This document shows positions 8,143 to 16,905 of a DNA stretch of 64,000 nt, in pieces (positions within the stretch are counted from its first letter, which is position 1; each line of letters starts with the position of its first letter). The notes below the pieces were generated by a model. That model was not told where the DNA came from and searched no databases. It saw nothing but the letters and a program-made list of their open reading frames with translations. The DNA comes from Endobacterium cereale. GTDB taxonomy: Bacteria; Pseudomonadota; Alphaproteobacteria; Rhizobiales; Rhizobiaceae. The DNA is taken from positions 1 to 64,000 of the forward strand of contig NZ_WIXI01000037.1 of the NCBI RefSeq assembly GCF_009617585.1. Reading direction: 5' to 3'. The translations under genes were made by a program, and so were the position numbers.

Positions 8143-8457
8143 TCACGCGGCCTCAGACGTATCCGCTGGAACGTGGAACTTCAATGCGAGCAGCATCAAA
8201 ATATCGTTCACGGCTTTGGAGTTGCAACGATACCAAATCGTTTGAGCTTCCCGCCGGATGGTGACAAGACCTGCGGCTTTCAGCTTTGCCAGATGTTGGG
8301 ACAACGCAGATTGAGACAAACCCACAGCGGCGGCGAGTGATGTTACGTCCCACTCAGCTTGATTGAGCAACGTCAGGACATGGAGCCGACGGCCATTTGC
8401 GAGGGCCTGCAGGAAAAGTGCGGGCTCATTGAACACCGACCCGGGATCATCACGCAT
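8143..8457 (-). CDS. ArsR-family regulator without metal-site cysteines
   Basis: A 104-residue winged-helix protein. The DNA-reading part is TSLAAAVGLSQSALSQHLAKLKAAGLV, followed by a wing with REAQTIWYRCN. It lacks the CxC or CC metal sites of true arsenic repressors, so it may sense something else, for example persulfide or another redox signal, or only dimerise. It is close kin of the ArsR protein at 31040-31345. No operon partner is adjacent on its strand, so the target genes are unknown. A frame on the opposite strand (7889-8245) overlaps its 3' end and is probably noise. Confidence 0.85.
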   Translation of the reverse strand: MRDDPGSVFNEPALFLQALANGRRLHVLTLLNQAEWDVTSLAAAVGLSQSALSQHLAKLKAAGLVTIRREAQTIWYRCNSKAVNDILMLLALKFHVPADTSEAA

Positions 8458-8663
8458 ATGAATGATTTGACCTTATCTTAATTAGAGATGCCTGCAATAG
8501 CTGGGAGGCGATTCCCAATCAACTGTCCAGACACATTTAAGAGCTTGATATGGTGGAACGCGAGAGTAATTGATTGTGAAGGTGCGTTAATGCTGATGCA
8601 TGCCAGTCGTGAACTGGTATGGAGGCCGCGCTAGCAGTCGACCTCCATAGGCGCCGTCGGTGT

Positions 8664-10920
8664 TCAGAATTCTTCCCAGTTATCTGTCGCCGCCGCGGTC
8701 GCCGGACCACCTCGGCCTGTGAAAGCTCTGGCAATCTTGCCGACCATGCCGCGAGCCGGGGAGGCGGCCGGTGCTGAGCGGGATGAGGCTGCCATGATCG
8801 CGGCGGTCTGGCGCAGGGCAGACGAGGGGTTGGCCATGCCTTGGGTCTGACCAAGCTGAAACTGGCCAATCAGCTCGCGCAGCCGGCCGGCTTCGGTGGC
8901 GAGCGTCGCGCCGGCGGCATTGGCCTCTTCCACCATGGCGGCGTTCTGCTGGGTCACCTGGTCCATCTGGTTGACGTACCGACTGTTCACGCGAGGAGGT
9001 GGCGATCGAATCCATATGCTGGTTGATCGTGACGATATGAGCTTCGATTGCGTGCAGCGCCTCCCCCGTCTCCCGCACTAGCTTGACACCAGTGCCAACT
9101 TCGATCGAGGATTTTCCGATGAGATCCTTGATCTCCTTCGCAGCTTTGGCCGAACGCTGGGCGAGCTCACGCACTTCCTGCGCGACGACAGCAAACCCCT
9201 TGCCAGCTTCACCGGCGCGAGCCGCTTCAACACCGGCGTTGAGCGCCAGAAGGTTGGTCTGGAAGGCGATGTCGTCAATCACGCCGATAATGTTGGAAAT
9301 CTGTCCCGAGGATTCTTCGATACGGCCCATAGCCTGCACGGCATCGGCAACGACTGCGCCGGACTGGCGGGCGCTTTCATTGGCCTGGATGGCAACGGTG
9401 CGGGCTTCTTCTGCCCGCTTGGAGGAGTTGGTCACGTTGACGGTGATCTGGTCGAGGGCGGCCGCTGTCTCTTCCAGCGAAGCCGCCTGCTGCTCAGTAC
9501 GCTTAGCCAGGTCATCGGCGCTATTGCTCACTTCGCGCGAACCGCTGTCGATCGAGCTTGTCGCCTGCGCGACCGAACCCAGCGTATCGCGTAGCTGCTC
9601 TACGGTGGAGTTGAAATCGGCGCGCAGGCTTTCGAAGTCCGGTGCGAACGGCCGGTCGAGCTGGAATGTCAGGTTTCCGGAGGACAGGTGTTTTAGGCCG
9701 GTCGCGAGCCCGTCGGTGGCTTCCGCCATCTGCTCGGCGCGAATGCGCGCCTCCTCAGCGTTCTGGCGGCGCTGTTCTTCGGTCATGCTGCGCTGCTCGT
9801 CAGCCTGGCGTTCCAGTTCCTTCGTTTTCAGCGCGTTGTCCTTGAACACCTGCACCGCGCGCGCCATGGCGCCAGTTTCATCGGGACGATTTTCGCCTCC
9901 GATGTTGGCGGTAAGGTCGCCTGACGCAAGGCGTCCCATGGTAGAAGTCAGTCGACCGATAGCGCTGCCGAGCGACTTGGCGAAAAGAAAGAATGCGGTC
10001 AGGGCGATCAGCGAAATGACAAGCGTGACGCCGAGCATAGTCCAGAGGGAGGCTCGGGCACCTGCAAGGATTTCAGTCGCGTCAGTCCCCACCTCGATGA
10101 CGCCAATCTTCTCGCCGGCGAACGAGCTAAACGGAACAGCTTTGATGAACATGTCACGGCCTTCGAGGACGTCCTGTTCAAAGACCGGCTTACCCTCGAA
10201 TGCGTCTTGAAGGGATGAGTTGTCTAGGAATGCTTGGTTCCCGTCGGTCGAGGATTGGTTTACGAGCTCGCCCTCAGACAGGACATTGACCGAAATTTCG
10301 GCGCCGAGTCGTTCCGCCAGAGGTGTGAAATAGGGATTCGAGAGCTCCGTTCCGATATCGATCACGCCAACCACTTGGCCGTCAACAATGACTGGGGCGA
10401 CAGCGTAGATGCCGATCCCCGTTCTGCCGGGTTCGATACCAGCGGCAAGCTTGCCGGACGTGATGGCCGATGCGACCGTCTTGCGGCGACCCATATAGTT
10501 GTCACCGAATTTGTCAGGGGCGTGCATGCGAGCGACAACGTTGCCTTTACCATCGGCGATCGTGACGAGTTGCAACCCACCGGCTTGGGCCATGGCAGTA
10601 AGATTTTTCGACAGTTTGCTGATCAACCCTTGGCGATCATTGCTGGCAATCAGCGCTGGGGTGTCGGGCTCGCCAGCAATAACGAGGGCCAATGCTGAGG
10701 CAGATCTCTGGATAGCGTCCATGTCCGTCTGGATGACTTGCAGGTCGCTCGCTGCCTTGTTGTAGAGCGCCCTATCGTTCATTGTTCGCTGCTCATACCA
10801 AGCGACACCGCCAATGGCAGCACTAGTGAAAAGCACAGCCCCGCATCCATAAAGGGTAATCTTGCGCCAGAGAGGTTTGGTTACGGTCGAGGTGGCAGTC
10901 ATAATTAATTTCGCTCGCAT
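8664..10920 (-). pseudogene. Methyl-accepting chemotaxis protein, frame-broken near the C terminus
   Basis: A transmembrane chemoreceptor in two frames. The N-terminal part has a first helix (residues 18-40), a long periplasmic Cache-type sensor, a second helix (about 285-310), HAMP segments, and a cytoplasmic hairpin with the tip [20 protein letters not shown]. Near 8990 the frame jumps: EQSV is followed by residues translated in another frame, while the adjacent frame continues [20 protein letters not shown]. The usual linker (G-L-x-E-V-N-x-A-type) is missing, so roughly 25 bases were lost out of frame. The far C terminus still keeps NWEEF, a CheR/CheB-docking pentapeptide. It therefore looks recently inactivated, unless this is a sequencing error. 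Confidence 0.85.
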
Positions 10921-11381
10921 TGCTTTGGCGATGACCGTTAAATGAGAATGCTGAATTTTAGCTAAATACGAACTTAGTCCGCTATCGATCTTACCCTTTC
11001 CGCAAACCTGGTTTTCGTTCGCACTGCTTTTTCTACCGTTTCATTCTTACCATTCATGGTGGTGTCGACTTCCGTTTTGATAACGAACTTGCTGCGCGGC
11101 GTTAGTTCCTTTGATCACCCAACCAACAAGGTGCGGGTACCCCTGATGGCTGGATTAAACTGAAATTGACCGCGGCTAAAAAGGTGAAGTCTGCGACCAC
11201 AATACTTGAAAACAGGCCTTTCAATGCGCATCTGAGGTCGGCGATCGCGGAGCTATGGCTCCTAAGCGGCTGGATTGTCGTTCTTGAGAATTCGCGCGAG
11301 ACAGCTTGGTCTCGAAGCGAACTCCCTTTCGTTCATCATACAGTGTCAGGCCTTTCCGAAGGCCGGAACGACTGCGCCAAG
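10921..11381. other. Intergenic stretch between divergent genes
   Basis: Some 460 bases between the chemoreceptor start and the DnaA-like gene. The frame of the latter stays open back to 11166, but the 72 extra residues show no domain. No clear promoter, hairpin or repeat is seen. Confidence 0.4.
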
Positions 11382-11849
11382 ATGTATGCGATGACCCTCA
11401 AAAAGTTAGATCTTACCTCTTATCATTCCCGGTTGTTACGTGACCATAAGCTACGCCAGAGGAGACTGGCAAACGCTGCCCATCGTTCGGCCTCGACAAC
11501 GAAAAATAGCATGTCAGTTCTCGAGCATCCGCCTCGGTGGAGCTTAAGCCCCATCCATTTCGACGCACATGTTCGAGCCTACCAATTGCATGTTGCAAAT
11601 CGACGGGTTCGCGCCGAGGTAAAATACATAAAGAGACGATGTATCGAGTTGGAAGTATGCTACGGGGACGTAGTTGGTCGCTGCTCCTCAAAGCGAGTGG
11701 TCGCCGCGCGTCGTCTGCTCATTTGGGAGGTGCGGCAGGAATTTGCCCTTGGTTATGGAGAAATTGGTAGGGCGTTCGGTGGTCGAGACAAAGCTACGAT
11801 CGCTGGTGCGATCGGAACCTTCGACTGCGCAGGTTCTCATAGCACGTAG
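11382..11849 (+). CDS. DnaA domain IV-like helix-turn-helix protein
   Basis: A 155-residue protein whose last 55 residues resemble the DNA-binding domain IV of the replication initiator DnaA. After CSSKRVVAARRLLIWEVRQE comes an EIGRAFGGRDKATIAGAI segment, matching the DnaA pattern E-I-G-x-x-F-G-G-R-D-H-T-T-V. No AAA+ ATPase domain is present. The middle is basic. Rhizobial genomes carry such stand-alone domain IV proteins, whose role is unknown. They could compete for DnaA boxes or act as ordinary regulators. The ATG at 11382 is a guess, with another nine bases later and the frame open upstream. Confidence 0.6.
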   Translation: MYAMTLKKLDLTSYHSRLLRDHKLRQRRLANAAHRSASTTKNSMSVLEHPPRWSLSPIHFDAHVRAYQLHVANRRVRAEVKYIKRRCIELEVCYGDVVGRCSSKRVVAARRLLIWEVRQEFALGYGEIGRAFGGRDKATIAGAIGTFDCAGSHST

Positions 11850-11917
11850 GCGAAAGGTGATGCACACTCGCGAAGGGACCGATCGTCGTTCTGCTGCAAT
11901 ATATGATCAGAGCTACC

Positions 11918-12205
11918 TCAATTATTGTTCTCTGGTAAGTTGACGATTTCCTGGCTCGTAATTTTGAGTGAGCGATCGGGTTGTATTACATATCGCTCGA
12001 CCACTCGGTTGCCGTTCTGATTATAGAACTCGTGGCTGAAGCCGCTTCCGACCGGCGCTTTCGATAATTTGGTATGGGGTTGACCGCCGTATGTAACGCT
12101 GCCCGGTATGGGAGCGATCCCGTTGTCAATAACCGGCCGTCCCGAGCGGGTGGCGCTACAGGCGCTCAGTAACGCGACCACGATAAGCGGAATGAACCAG
12201 GGCAT
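11918..12205 (-). CDS. Small lipoprotein, unknown function
   Basis: A 95-residue protein with a short signal peptide and lipobox (VALLSACSAT), so Cys would be lipidated and the protein anchored in the outer or inner membrane. The mature part is polar, with IDNGIAPIPGSVTYGGQPH and a C-terminal strand-like segment RVVERYVIQPDRSLKI. An AGGA site lies about 8 bases before the ATG at 12205. I do not recognise the family. Confidence 0.7.
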   Translation of the reverse strand: MPWFIPLIVVALLSACSATRSGRPVIDNGIAPIPGSVTYGGQPHTKLSKAPVGSGFSHEFYNQNGNRVVERYVIQPDRSLKITSQEIVNLPENNN

Positions 12206-12673
12206 GTCCCGTCCTTTAAAAAAAGGGCTCGCCGAAGCGAGCAAGTTGGAAGACGATCAATGGACGAGACACCCAAACTTACATCTCCAGTCACAACCGA
12301 CGAAGCCTCATCCGGGCATCTCAAGGCAGCGAACTGGGCCGGTAGTAAAAAGTTTCATCGTTGTCCGAAAAACGATGAGACTTTCACAAAATTCATTAAG
12401 CTTGCGAGTACAGTCTACTCGTAGCTTATGCCAGTGACGCGAGAAGCGAAGTCTGAATTCAGTATGATAGTCGCGTCAGGCAGTTATCGATCGATGTCGC
12501 GGACCTTCGATCAGATTGCAAGAGGCCGTTATTTAGAGCCTTCGCACGCGCTGGTCCCGCTGTTCCTTCCGTTGGCGTGGACATTTCGGAACCACTAGCA
12601 ACGCTTTTGGTTTTGTTCGCATTGATGAGACTTCAAAACGAAGTAGTCATGCCCTGGCCTTCGATGATCAGCA
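12206..12673. other. Intergenic stretch with a stray terminator and a possible micro-gene
   Basis: About 470 bases. It holds the minus-strand terminator described separately. A 54-codon rightward frame, 12260-12424 (starting MDETPKLTSP), has a GGAAGA site before it but no recognisable family. The rest appears non-coding. Confidence 0.35.
12217..12242 (-). terminator. Intrinsic terminator immediately upstream of the lipoprotein gene
   Basis: On the minus strand, GCTCGC-TTCG-GCGAGC is followed by CC and seven T. It ends 11 bases before the lipoprotein start codon at 12205, and no annotated minus-strand gene ends just before it. It may close a transcript from the 54-residue gene at 12674-12838 or an unrecognised small RNA, or act as an attenuator for the lipoprotein. 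Confidence 0.65.
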
Positions 12674-12838
12674 TCAATTGCCGAATGCGCCGTAGATAAC
12701 TATCCAAACAAAAACCCCACCCATCGCCGTTGCAAGCGCCACATAGGCGGCAAAGCCAACGAAGGAGAGTTTAGGCTGACGCCCGTCCACTTCTAATTTG
12801 CGATTTCGACGCGATGTGCTTTGGTCGGAGTTTTGCAT
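12674..12838 (-). CDS. 54-residue single-helix membrane protein
   Basis: From ATG 12838 the frame gives MQNSDQSTSRRNRKLEVDGR, then one hydrophobic helix (SFVGFAAYVALATAMGGVFV) and a short end IYGAFGN. A GAGGA ribosome site sits about 7 bases before the start. Positive residues before the helix predict the N terminus inside. Function unknown. Confidence 0.6.
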   Translation of the reverse strand: MQNSDQSTSRRNRKLEVDGRQPKLSFVGFAAYVALATAMGGVFVWIVIYGAFGN

Positions 12839-13130
12839 CTGTATTCCTCGAAGCTGGGCTAAAGTTTCGTCGGCTGGGGGTGAGGCTGATCACTCGACCT
12901 CACGCGATGAACAAGCGCCATATCTCAAAGTTCCCCGCAACTCGGTTTGTCCGGTAGCGGACGAGACGCTGCAGGGATACTTCCGTCATCTAATTCTTCG
13001 AGCTTATCGGGCGTTGCGTTTCCGCTTACGAAACTGCAAAGCATTCGGGAACTCTTGCGGCCGAGGAGTGTTCGCTTACCCACGCTGCCTTTCATCACGC
13101 AGGCGGGGGCGGCCCGAGGGGAGTTTCTAG

Positions 13131-13583
13131 ATGTCTAACGCCACCAGAACCGGATCGATACACAGCGAAAACACTGGGACAACCGACAACCATTTCGCTC
13201 TATCGGTTGAAAGCCAGGCTCAACTTGCCGACGCGGAGAGAACTGCGGTGTCGACAGAAGCCGGCGAGATCCTGAACATTTATCGCCTGGAACCGGCCGC
13301 ACCACCACATGATGCCCGCTGGGATCAGGCTCCGTCTCTCGGAACTGTCATCGTCGCTGCGCGGACCGCTGGAGATGCTCGGATTGTTGCCGCTGGAGGC
13401 GAGCTGGATTTTCAGGAAGTCGATGCTCTACCTGCCGAAGATGTCTCGACGAGGAATGCAAGCGCCTTTCGAGACGAAAAGGCTTACACTGTCATCGAAG
13501 TGGAACATGGGCGGGAGGGCTTGCAGCGAGGCGTGATCGATGGTGAGGTTCCGGTCGACACCATTCGACCGACGCAAGTTTGA
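13131..13583 (+). CDS. Hypothetical soluble protein
   Basis: A 150-residue acidic protein. The first 70 residues look disordered (MSNATRTGSIHSENTGTTDN onwards), the rest has alternating short hydrophobic strands such as LGTVIVAARTAGDARIVAA and KAYTVIEVEHG. A GAGGGG ribosome site lies 9 bases before the ATG. No family is recognised. The following SDR fragment overlaps its stop by 4 bases, so the two were probably co-transcribed. Confidence 0.55.
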   Translation: MSNATRTGSIHSENTGTTDNHFALSVESQAQLADAERTAVSTEAGEILNIYRLEPAAPPHDARWDQAPSLGTVIVAARTAGDARIVAAGGELDFQEVDALPAEDVSTRNASAFRDEKAYTVIEVEHGREGLQRGVIDGEVPVDTIRPTQV

Positions 13584-14143
13584 GCGTGCGGATGGTGCGC
13601 GATGGAAATCCTCCGTCCTCTCTGCAACATCATCGACCAAGTCAGGGGTTCGCGGTCGTAACCGGAGCATCCTCAGGCATTGGCCGAGAGCTAGCAAAGC
13701 GTGCCGCCGCCGCTGGCTTCGACCTCGTGCTGGCAGCAGACGAGCTTCGAATCTACGATGTCGCGGTGGAACTTCGACAGACGGGCTCTATCGTTGATGC
13801 CATGTGCGTGGACTTGTCCACGACGCAGGGTGTCGATGACTTTGTGCACTTCGTCAAGGATCTGGACCGCCCGGTGGACCTGCTGATCGCCAATGCAGGC
13901 ATCGATCACGGTGGAGCTTTCGTTGAAACGGATCTATCGCAGACACTTGCGGTAATCGATACAACCATTAGAGGATCCGTGTCTCTAATCCACCAAATCG
14001 CCCAACGTATGGGCGCACGGGGCTCTGGCAAGATCCTGATCACCGCTTCGATCGTCAGCGTGTTGCCGGGACGACGGGTGAGAAGCAGCCGACGAACATC
14101 CCCGGCACGAGTGACAGCTATCCGAACTGGAAGCCAAAGCTGA
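13580..14143 (+). pseudogene. Short-chain dehydrogenase/reductase, 3' end lost
   Basis: The N-terminal half of an SDR enzyme is clear: the cofactor loop TGASSGIGRELAKRAAAAGF, a D-L strand motif, LLIANAGIDHGG with the N-A-G signature, and ILITASIVSVLPG with the catalytic-serine strand. The sequence should then continue to the Y-x-x-x-K motif. Instead it changes at about 14070 into 23 unrelated residues. In another frame the following bases encode the C terminus of a 4-alpha-glucanotransferase. The active-site Tyr and Lys are missing, so the product cannot work as an SDR. The start (TTG 13580 or ATG 13592) is uncertain. Confidence 0.75.
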
Positions 14144-14220
14144 GCGCACCCGATGAAGAACTGGCCAACTTGCCGCTGATCCAGGAAATCGCAGATGTGA
14201 TGCAGCAAGAGAGACCCTGA
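14071..14220 (+). pseudogene. malQ: C-terminal fragment of a 4-alpha-glucanotransferase
   Basis: In the frame ending at the TGA of 14218-14220 the bases encode TTGEKQPTNIPGTSDSYPNW and then KPKLSAPDEELANLP. This is the conserved end of MalQ (Q/R-P-T-N-x-P-G-T, YPNWR). The intact malQ at 25032-26888 ends with ERPTNVPGTDTSYPNWRLKA, clearly related but not identical, so the fragment is from a different malQ copy. It abuts the SDR stump with no start of its own. A deletion joining two genes explains it. Confidence 0.75.
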
Positions 14221-14265
14221 ACTAATGTAGATCCAGGGCACAGCTTTCAGGAAGGAAACAAAGCA

Positions 14266-15093
14266 TTGCCAGATGACCAGCAAAAGATCGCAGCCGCACT
14301 TGGCGTGACCTCGCAATTCGATGTCGCGATGGAGGTGCGTCGTCGCATCGAGTTTCTTGCTCAATACCTGTCCAGTTCATCCTGCGTAACCTATGTTCTT
14401 GGGATCAGCGGTGGCGTTGACTCTTTGGCTGCTGGCCTTCTTGCCCAAGCAGCAGTCTCTCAGCTTTGCGCGCAACGAAGAGACGCTCGGTTTATTGCTG
14501 TTCGATTACCGTATGGAGCGCAGGCTGACGAAGCAGATGCGCAAAAAGCCCTCGACGTTATCAAGCCCGACCGGACCGTGACCGTCGATATAAAGATTGC
14601 CGCAGACGCTATGATGCGTGCCGTCACGGATCAGGCAGACGACCTGTTCGATCCTGCGCGAAAGGATTTTCATCTCGGCAACATCAAAGCCCGCCAGCGC
14701 ATGATTGCTCAATATGCGCTCGCTGGTGCAAGTCAGGGGCTTGTGATTGGGACCGATCAAGCTGCCGAAGCGCTAATGGGCTTTTTTACAAAATTTGGTG
14801 ATGGAGCAGCCGATATTCTGCCACTCTCGGGCTTGACGAAGCGCAGGGTGCAGGCTGTGGCAGCGCATATGGGAGCGCCAGAAAATCTTGTGTTCAAGGT
14901 GCCGACAGCTGATTTGGAAACGGATGCACCGCTACGGCCGGACGAGGAGGTTTATGGGGTGACGTATGAAGAGATTGATGATTTCCTCGAAGGCAAGCCG
15001 ATAAGTGAGGTGGCAGAAGCGCTCATCGTGAGAACCTACAAGGCAAGTGCCCACAAGCGGAGTCTCCCCATCGTTCCATCGGCACACCCTTGA
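14266..15093 (+). CDS. nadE: NAD synthetase, ammonia-dependent type
   Basis: A 275-residue PP-loop ATPase that amidates nicotinate adenine dinucleotide to NAD. The P-loop SGGVDS is at about residues 48-53, and GNIKARQRM, VIGTDQAAEALMGFFTKFGDG and LPLSGLTKRRV are classic NadE blocks. The PTADLETDAPLRPDE substrate loop and a terminal HKR are present. It lacks the N-terminal glutaminase domain. The start is TTG 14266, eight bases after AGGAAGGAA. Rhizobia usually have a chromosomal glutamine-dependent NadE, so this is probably an accessory copy. Confidence 0.9.
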   Translation: MPDDQQKIAAALGVTSQFDVAMEVRRRIEFLAQYLSSSSCVTYVLGISGGVDSLAAGLLAQAAVSQLCAQRRDARFIAVRLPYGAQADEADAQKALDVIKPDRTVTVDIKIAADAMMRAVTDQADDLFDPARKDFHLGNIKARQRMIAQYALAGASQGLVIGTDQAAEALMGFFTKFGDGAADILPLSGLTKRRVQAVAAHMGAPENLVFKVPTADLETDAPLRPDEEVYGVTYEEIDDFLEGKPISEVAEALIVRTYKASAHKRSLPIVPSAHP

Positions 15094-15211
15094 AGATGCG
15101 GCCGCACCTGCTGGTGCTCGCTCAAACGCAGGGAACTTCAAGTTGTTGTCAGGGTTCGCGTTCAGGAGGAGATGATGACTTTCAAAAAACTGGATCCATC
15201 TGTGCATCGAT

Positions 15212-15754
15212 ATGCAGCGAATGTTTGCCGAGGATACACCATGGCATGTACCCTGGATGAGGGAGGTCTCACCACAGGTCGAGGAAGTGGCAAGGTGGCG
15301 CCCTGAGCGGACAGTATTCACCCGATTTGTGCCGCCCAAGCGCGCGGCGGAGATGCCCGGCATGTGGCGTAACTATTATGAGAAGTGGAATACGATGACA
15401 TCGGATCGGCTAGGGCCGAATATGATAGATCTCGTTCCGTCGCTCAGAGCGCTTGTTCCGCCAGCTCGTATTTTTGACAAGATGACCTACTCGCCGTGGA
15501 CGAGTGGCAAACTTCATCATGTGCTACAACGTGAGGGGATCGAAGTGGTGGCCATAACCGGGGGAGAGACCGATGTCTGCGTCCTAGCAGCCGCGGTGGG
15601 AGCGATTGACCTGGGATACGAGGTTATTCTCCTCAAGGATGCCGTGTGTAGCGGTGCTGATCAGACGCATGATGCCTCCCTTGAGTTGCTGGGTGACCGG
15701 TTTTCGGTCCAGCTCAAAATCCTTTCGACAGAGGCGTTTCTGGGACGCGCCTGA
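15212..15754 (+). CDS. Isochorismatase-family cysteine hydrolase, damaged N terminus
   Basis: A 180-residue hydrolase. The first in-frame Met lies within the usual catalytic-Asp motif: in-frame bases just before it encode HLCIDMQRMF, matching the family's D-x-Q. The nucleophile is in GGETDVCVLAAAVGAIDLGY (Cys of the T-D-V-C-V motif), and KDAVCSGADQTHDASLELL follows. Upstream, an ATG-ATG with GGAGG site begins MMTFKKLDPS in a different frame. Family members continue with a short A-V-H linker, so about 11 bases seem to be missing, possibly between two CATCTG repeats. Without the catalytic Asp the short product would be inactive. Confidence 0.7.
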   Translation: MQRMFAEDTPWHVPWMREVSPQVEEVARWRPERTVFTRFVPPKRAAEMPGMWRNYYEKWNTMTSDRLGPNMIDLVPSLRALVPPARIFDKMTYSPWTSGKLHHVLQREGIEVVAITGGETDVCVLAAAVGAIDLGYEVILLKDAVCSGADQTHDASLELLGDRFSVQLKILSTEAFLGRA

Positions 15755-15950
15755 GATGGTCATCCCTATAGCTCGAGTCGTTGTCCGACCTAACGGCAAG
15801 CCGGACCTGCGCGCGTCTGTCCGGGCGCGCGTCAGTCTTGAGGACGTGCTGACGACGGCGAGGGTCGAGCAAGGGTTGGAGCAGCTCACCCAGATTAAAT
15901 CAGCGGTCTTGGAGGCAGATGGCGCCGTGAGCATTATTCCGAAGGACTGA
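15755..15950 (+). pseudogene. C-terminal fragment of a DUF421 (YetF-like) membrane protein
   Basis: The 64 residues from ATG 15755 (IARVVVRPNGKPDL, then ARVSLEDVLTTARVEQGLEQ and SAVLEADGAVSIIPKD) match the cytoplasmic tail of DUF421 proteins: a G-K-P strand, a helix with L-x-x-V-L-x-x-x-R-x-x-G, then V-L-E-x-D-G-x-x-S-V-I-P. The membrane domain is missing. It starts one base after the isochorismatase stop and is probably a deletion remnant. Confidence 0.55.
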
Positions 15951-16048
15951 CGATTAAAATTTCAAGGCCGCATTACTGTTTTGCTATCCCGAAGTCGGAA
16001 CTTTCCGCCAGTGCGCCGGTTAGTGCCCGGCAAATAAGGGAGATTCAA

Positions 16049-16579
16049 ATGAAAAAGATCGCACTCACCGTCGCCGCTCTGATGACCGCCACTGCCGCGT
16101 TTGCACAGTCGGCAACCGAGTCCACAGGCGTCAATTCCGCGTTGGGCGTAGCTCCGAAGACGGAGGACTTCATCATGCAAGCATCTGCCAGTGATGTCTT
16201 TGAGATCGAGTCCAGCAAATTCGCCATGCAAAAGGGCGACGATGCCGTTAAGAAATTTGCGACACAGATGATCGCCGATCATGAGAAAACAACGGCAGAA
16301 CTGACTGCGCTGCTCAACAGCGGAAAGGTCCAGGGCAAGGCTGAGACCACCCTCATCAATGACCACAAGGAAAACGTTGACGAGCTTGCCAAACTGCAGG
16401 GCGCGGAATTCAACGAGGAATATATCGACGACCAGGTCGAAGCGCACGAGGATGCTGTTGACCTCTTCAAGCGTTATGCAGAAGAAGGCGAGAACGCAGA
16501 TCTCAAGGCATTCGCTGCCAAGCATCTTCCCGCTCTCGAGCATCACTACAAGATGGCTCAGGACATGGATAAGGACTGA
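16049..16579 (+). CDS. Periplasmic DUF4142 protein
   Basis: A 176-residue secreted protein. Signal peptide residues 1-19 end AAFAQS. The mature part is helical and acidic, with the DUF4142 pattern: DFIMQASASDVFEIESSKFA, then VKKFATQMIADHEKTTAEL, and a C-terminal LPALEHHYKMAQDM. This ferritin-like family is common in rhizobial stress islands, role unproven. GGGAG lies 8 bases before the ATG, and a strong terminator follows the stop. Confidence 0.85.
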   Translation: MKKIALTVAALMTATAAFAQSATESTGVNSALGVAPKTEDFIMQASASDVFEIESSKFAMQKGDDAVKKFATQMIADHEKTTAELTALLNSGKVQGKAETTLINDHKENVDELAKLQGAEFNEEYIDDQVEAHEDAVDLFKRYAEEGENADLKAFAAKHLPALEHHYKMAQDMDKD

Positions 16580-16600
16580 TCATCGCGTCAATTATAAAGA

Positions 16601-16627
16601 AAGGCGGCATCTCTGCCGCCTTTTTTG
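16601..16627 (+). terminator. Intrinsic terminator after the DUF4142 gene
   Basis: AAGGCGGCA-TCTC-TGCCGCCTT followed by a run of T, 22 bases after the stop codon. The A-rich bases on its left let it work for the leftward gene at 16628-16786 as well. Confidence 0.85.
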
Positions 16628-16786
16628 TTAAAGGCTTGTCGCCTCTGGCCGTCCTTGCTCTTTCCGCTTCGGATCCTCGCGCTCTTCCTTGGGTGTTTTG
16701 GTCGTGTCGACGCTCTCGTTGAATCGGCTGTTGTCGTCGTCATCAAGCATGGTGCGGTCGGCATTTTTGATCGATTTTTCCGTCAT
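16628..16786 (-). CDS. 52-residue charged protein
   Basis: From ATG 16786 the frame gives MTEKSIKNADRTMLDDDDNS, then an acidic and basic low-complexity tail ending RPEATSL. An AAAGGAGGA ribosome site directly before the start is close to ideal, which is the main reason to accept it. It is hydrophilic and probably disordered. It converges on the DUF4142 gene and shares its terminator. Confidence 0.65.
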   Translation of the reverse strand: MTEKSIKNADRTMLDDDDNSRFNESVDTTKTPKEEREDPKRKEQGRPEATSL

Positions 16787-16905
16787 TCCAGTCCTCCTTT
16801 TTCTTCAAACAAACGAGACGGTAAAATGTGCCCGTCATAGTATGAGCGTTCAGGGAACGAACGCTGCGCGGCTGGGTTGTGCTGAGTGTGAACGGAGCGA
16901 GAGCG

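Noticed and set aside
7889..8245. 118-codon rightward frame overlapping the ArsR gene
   Set aside because: It runs antisense into a clear ArsR gene and has no recognisable motif.
9083..10210. 375-codon rightward frame opposite the chemoreceptor
   Set aside because: Composition is Ser/Ala/Arg repeats, a shadow of the chemoreceptor codons.
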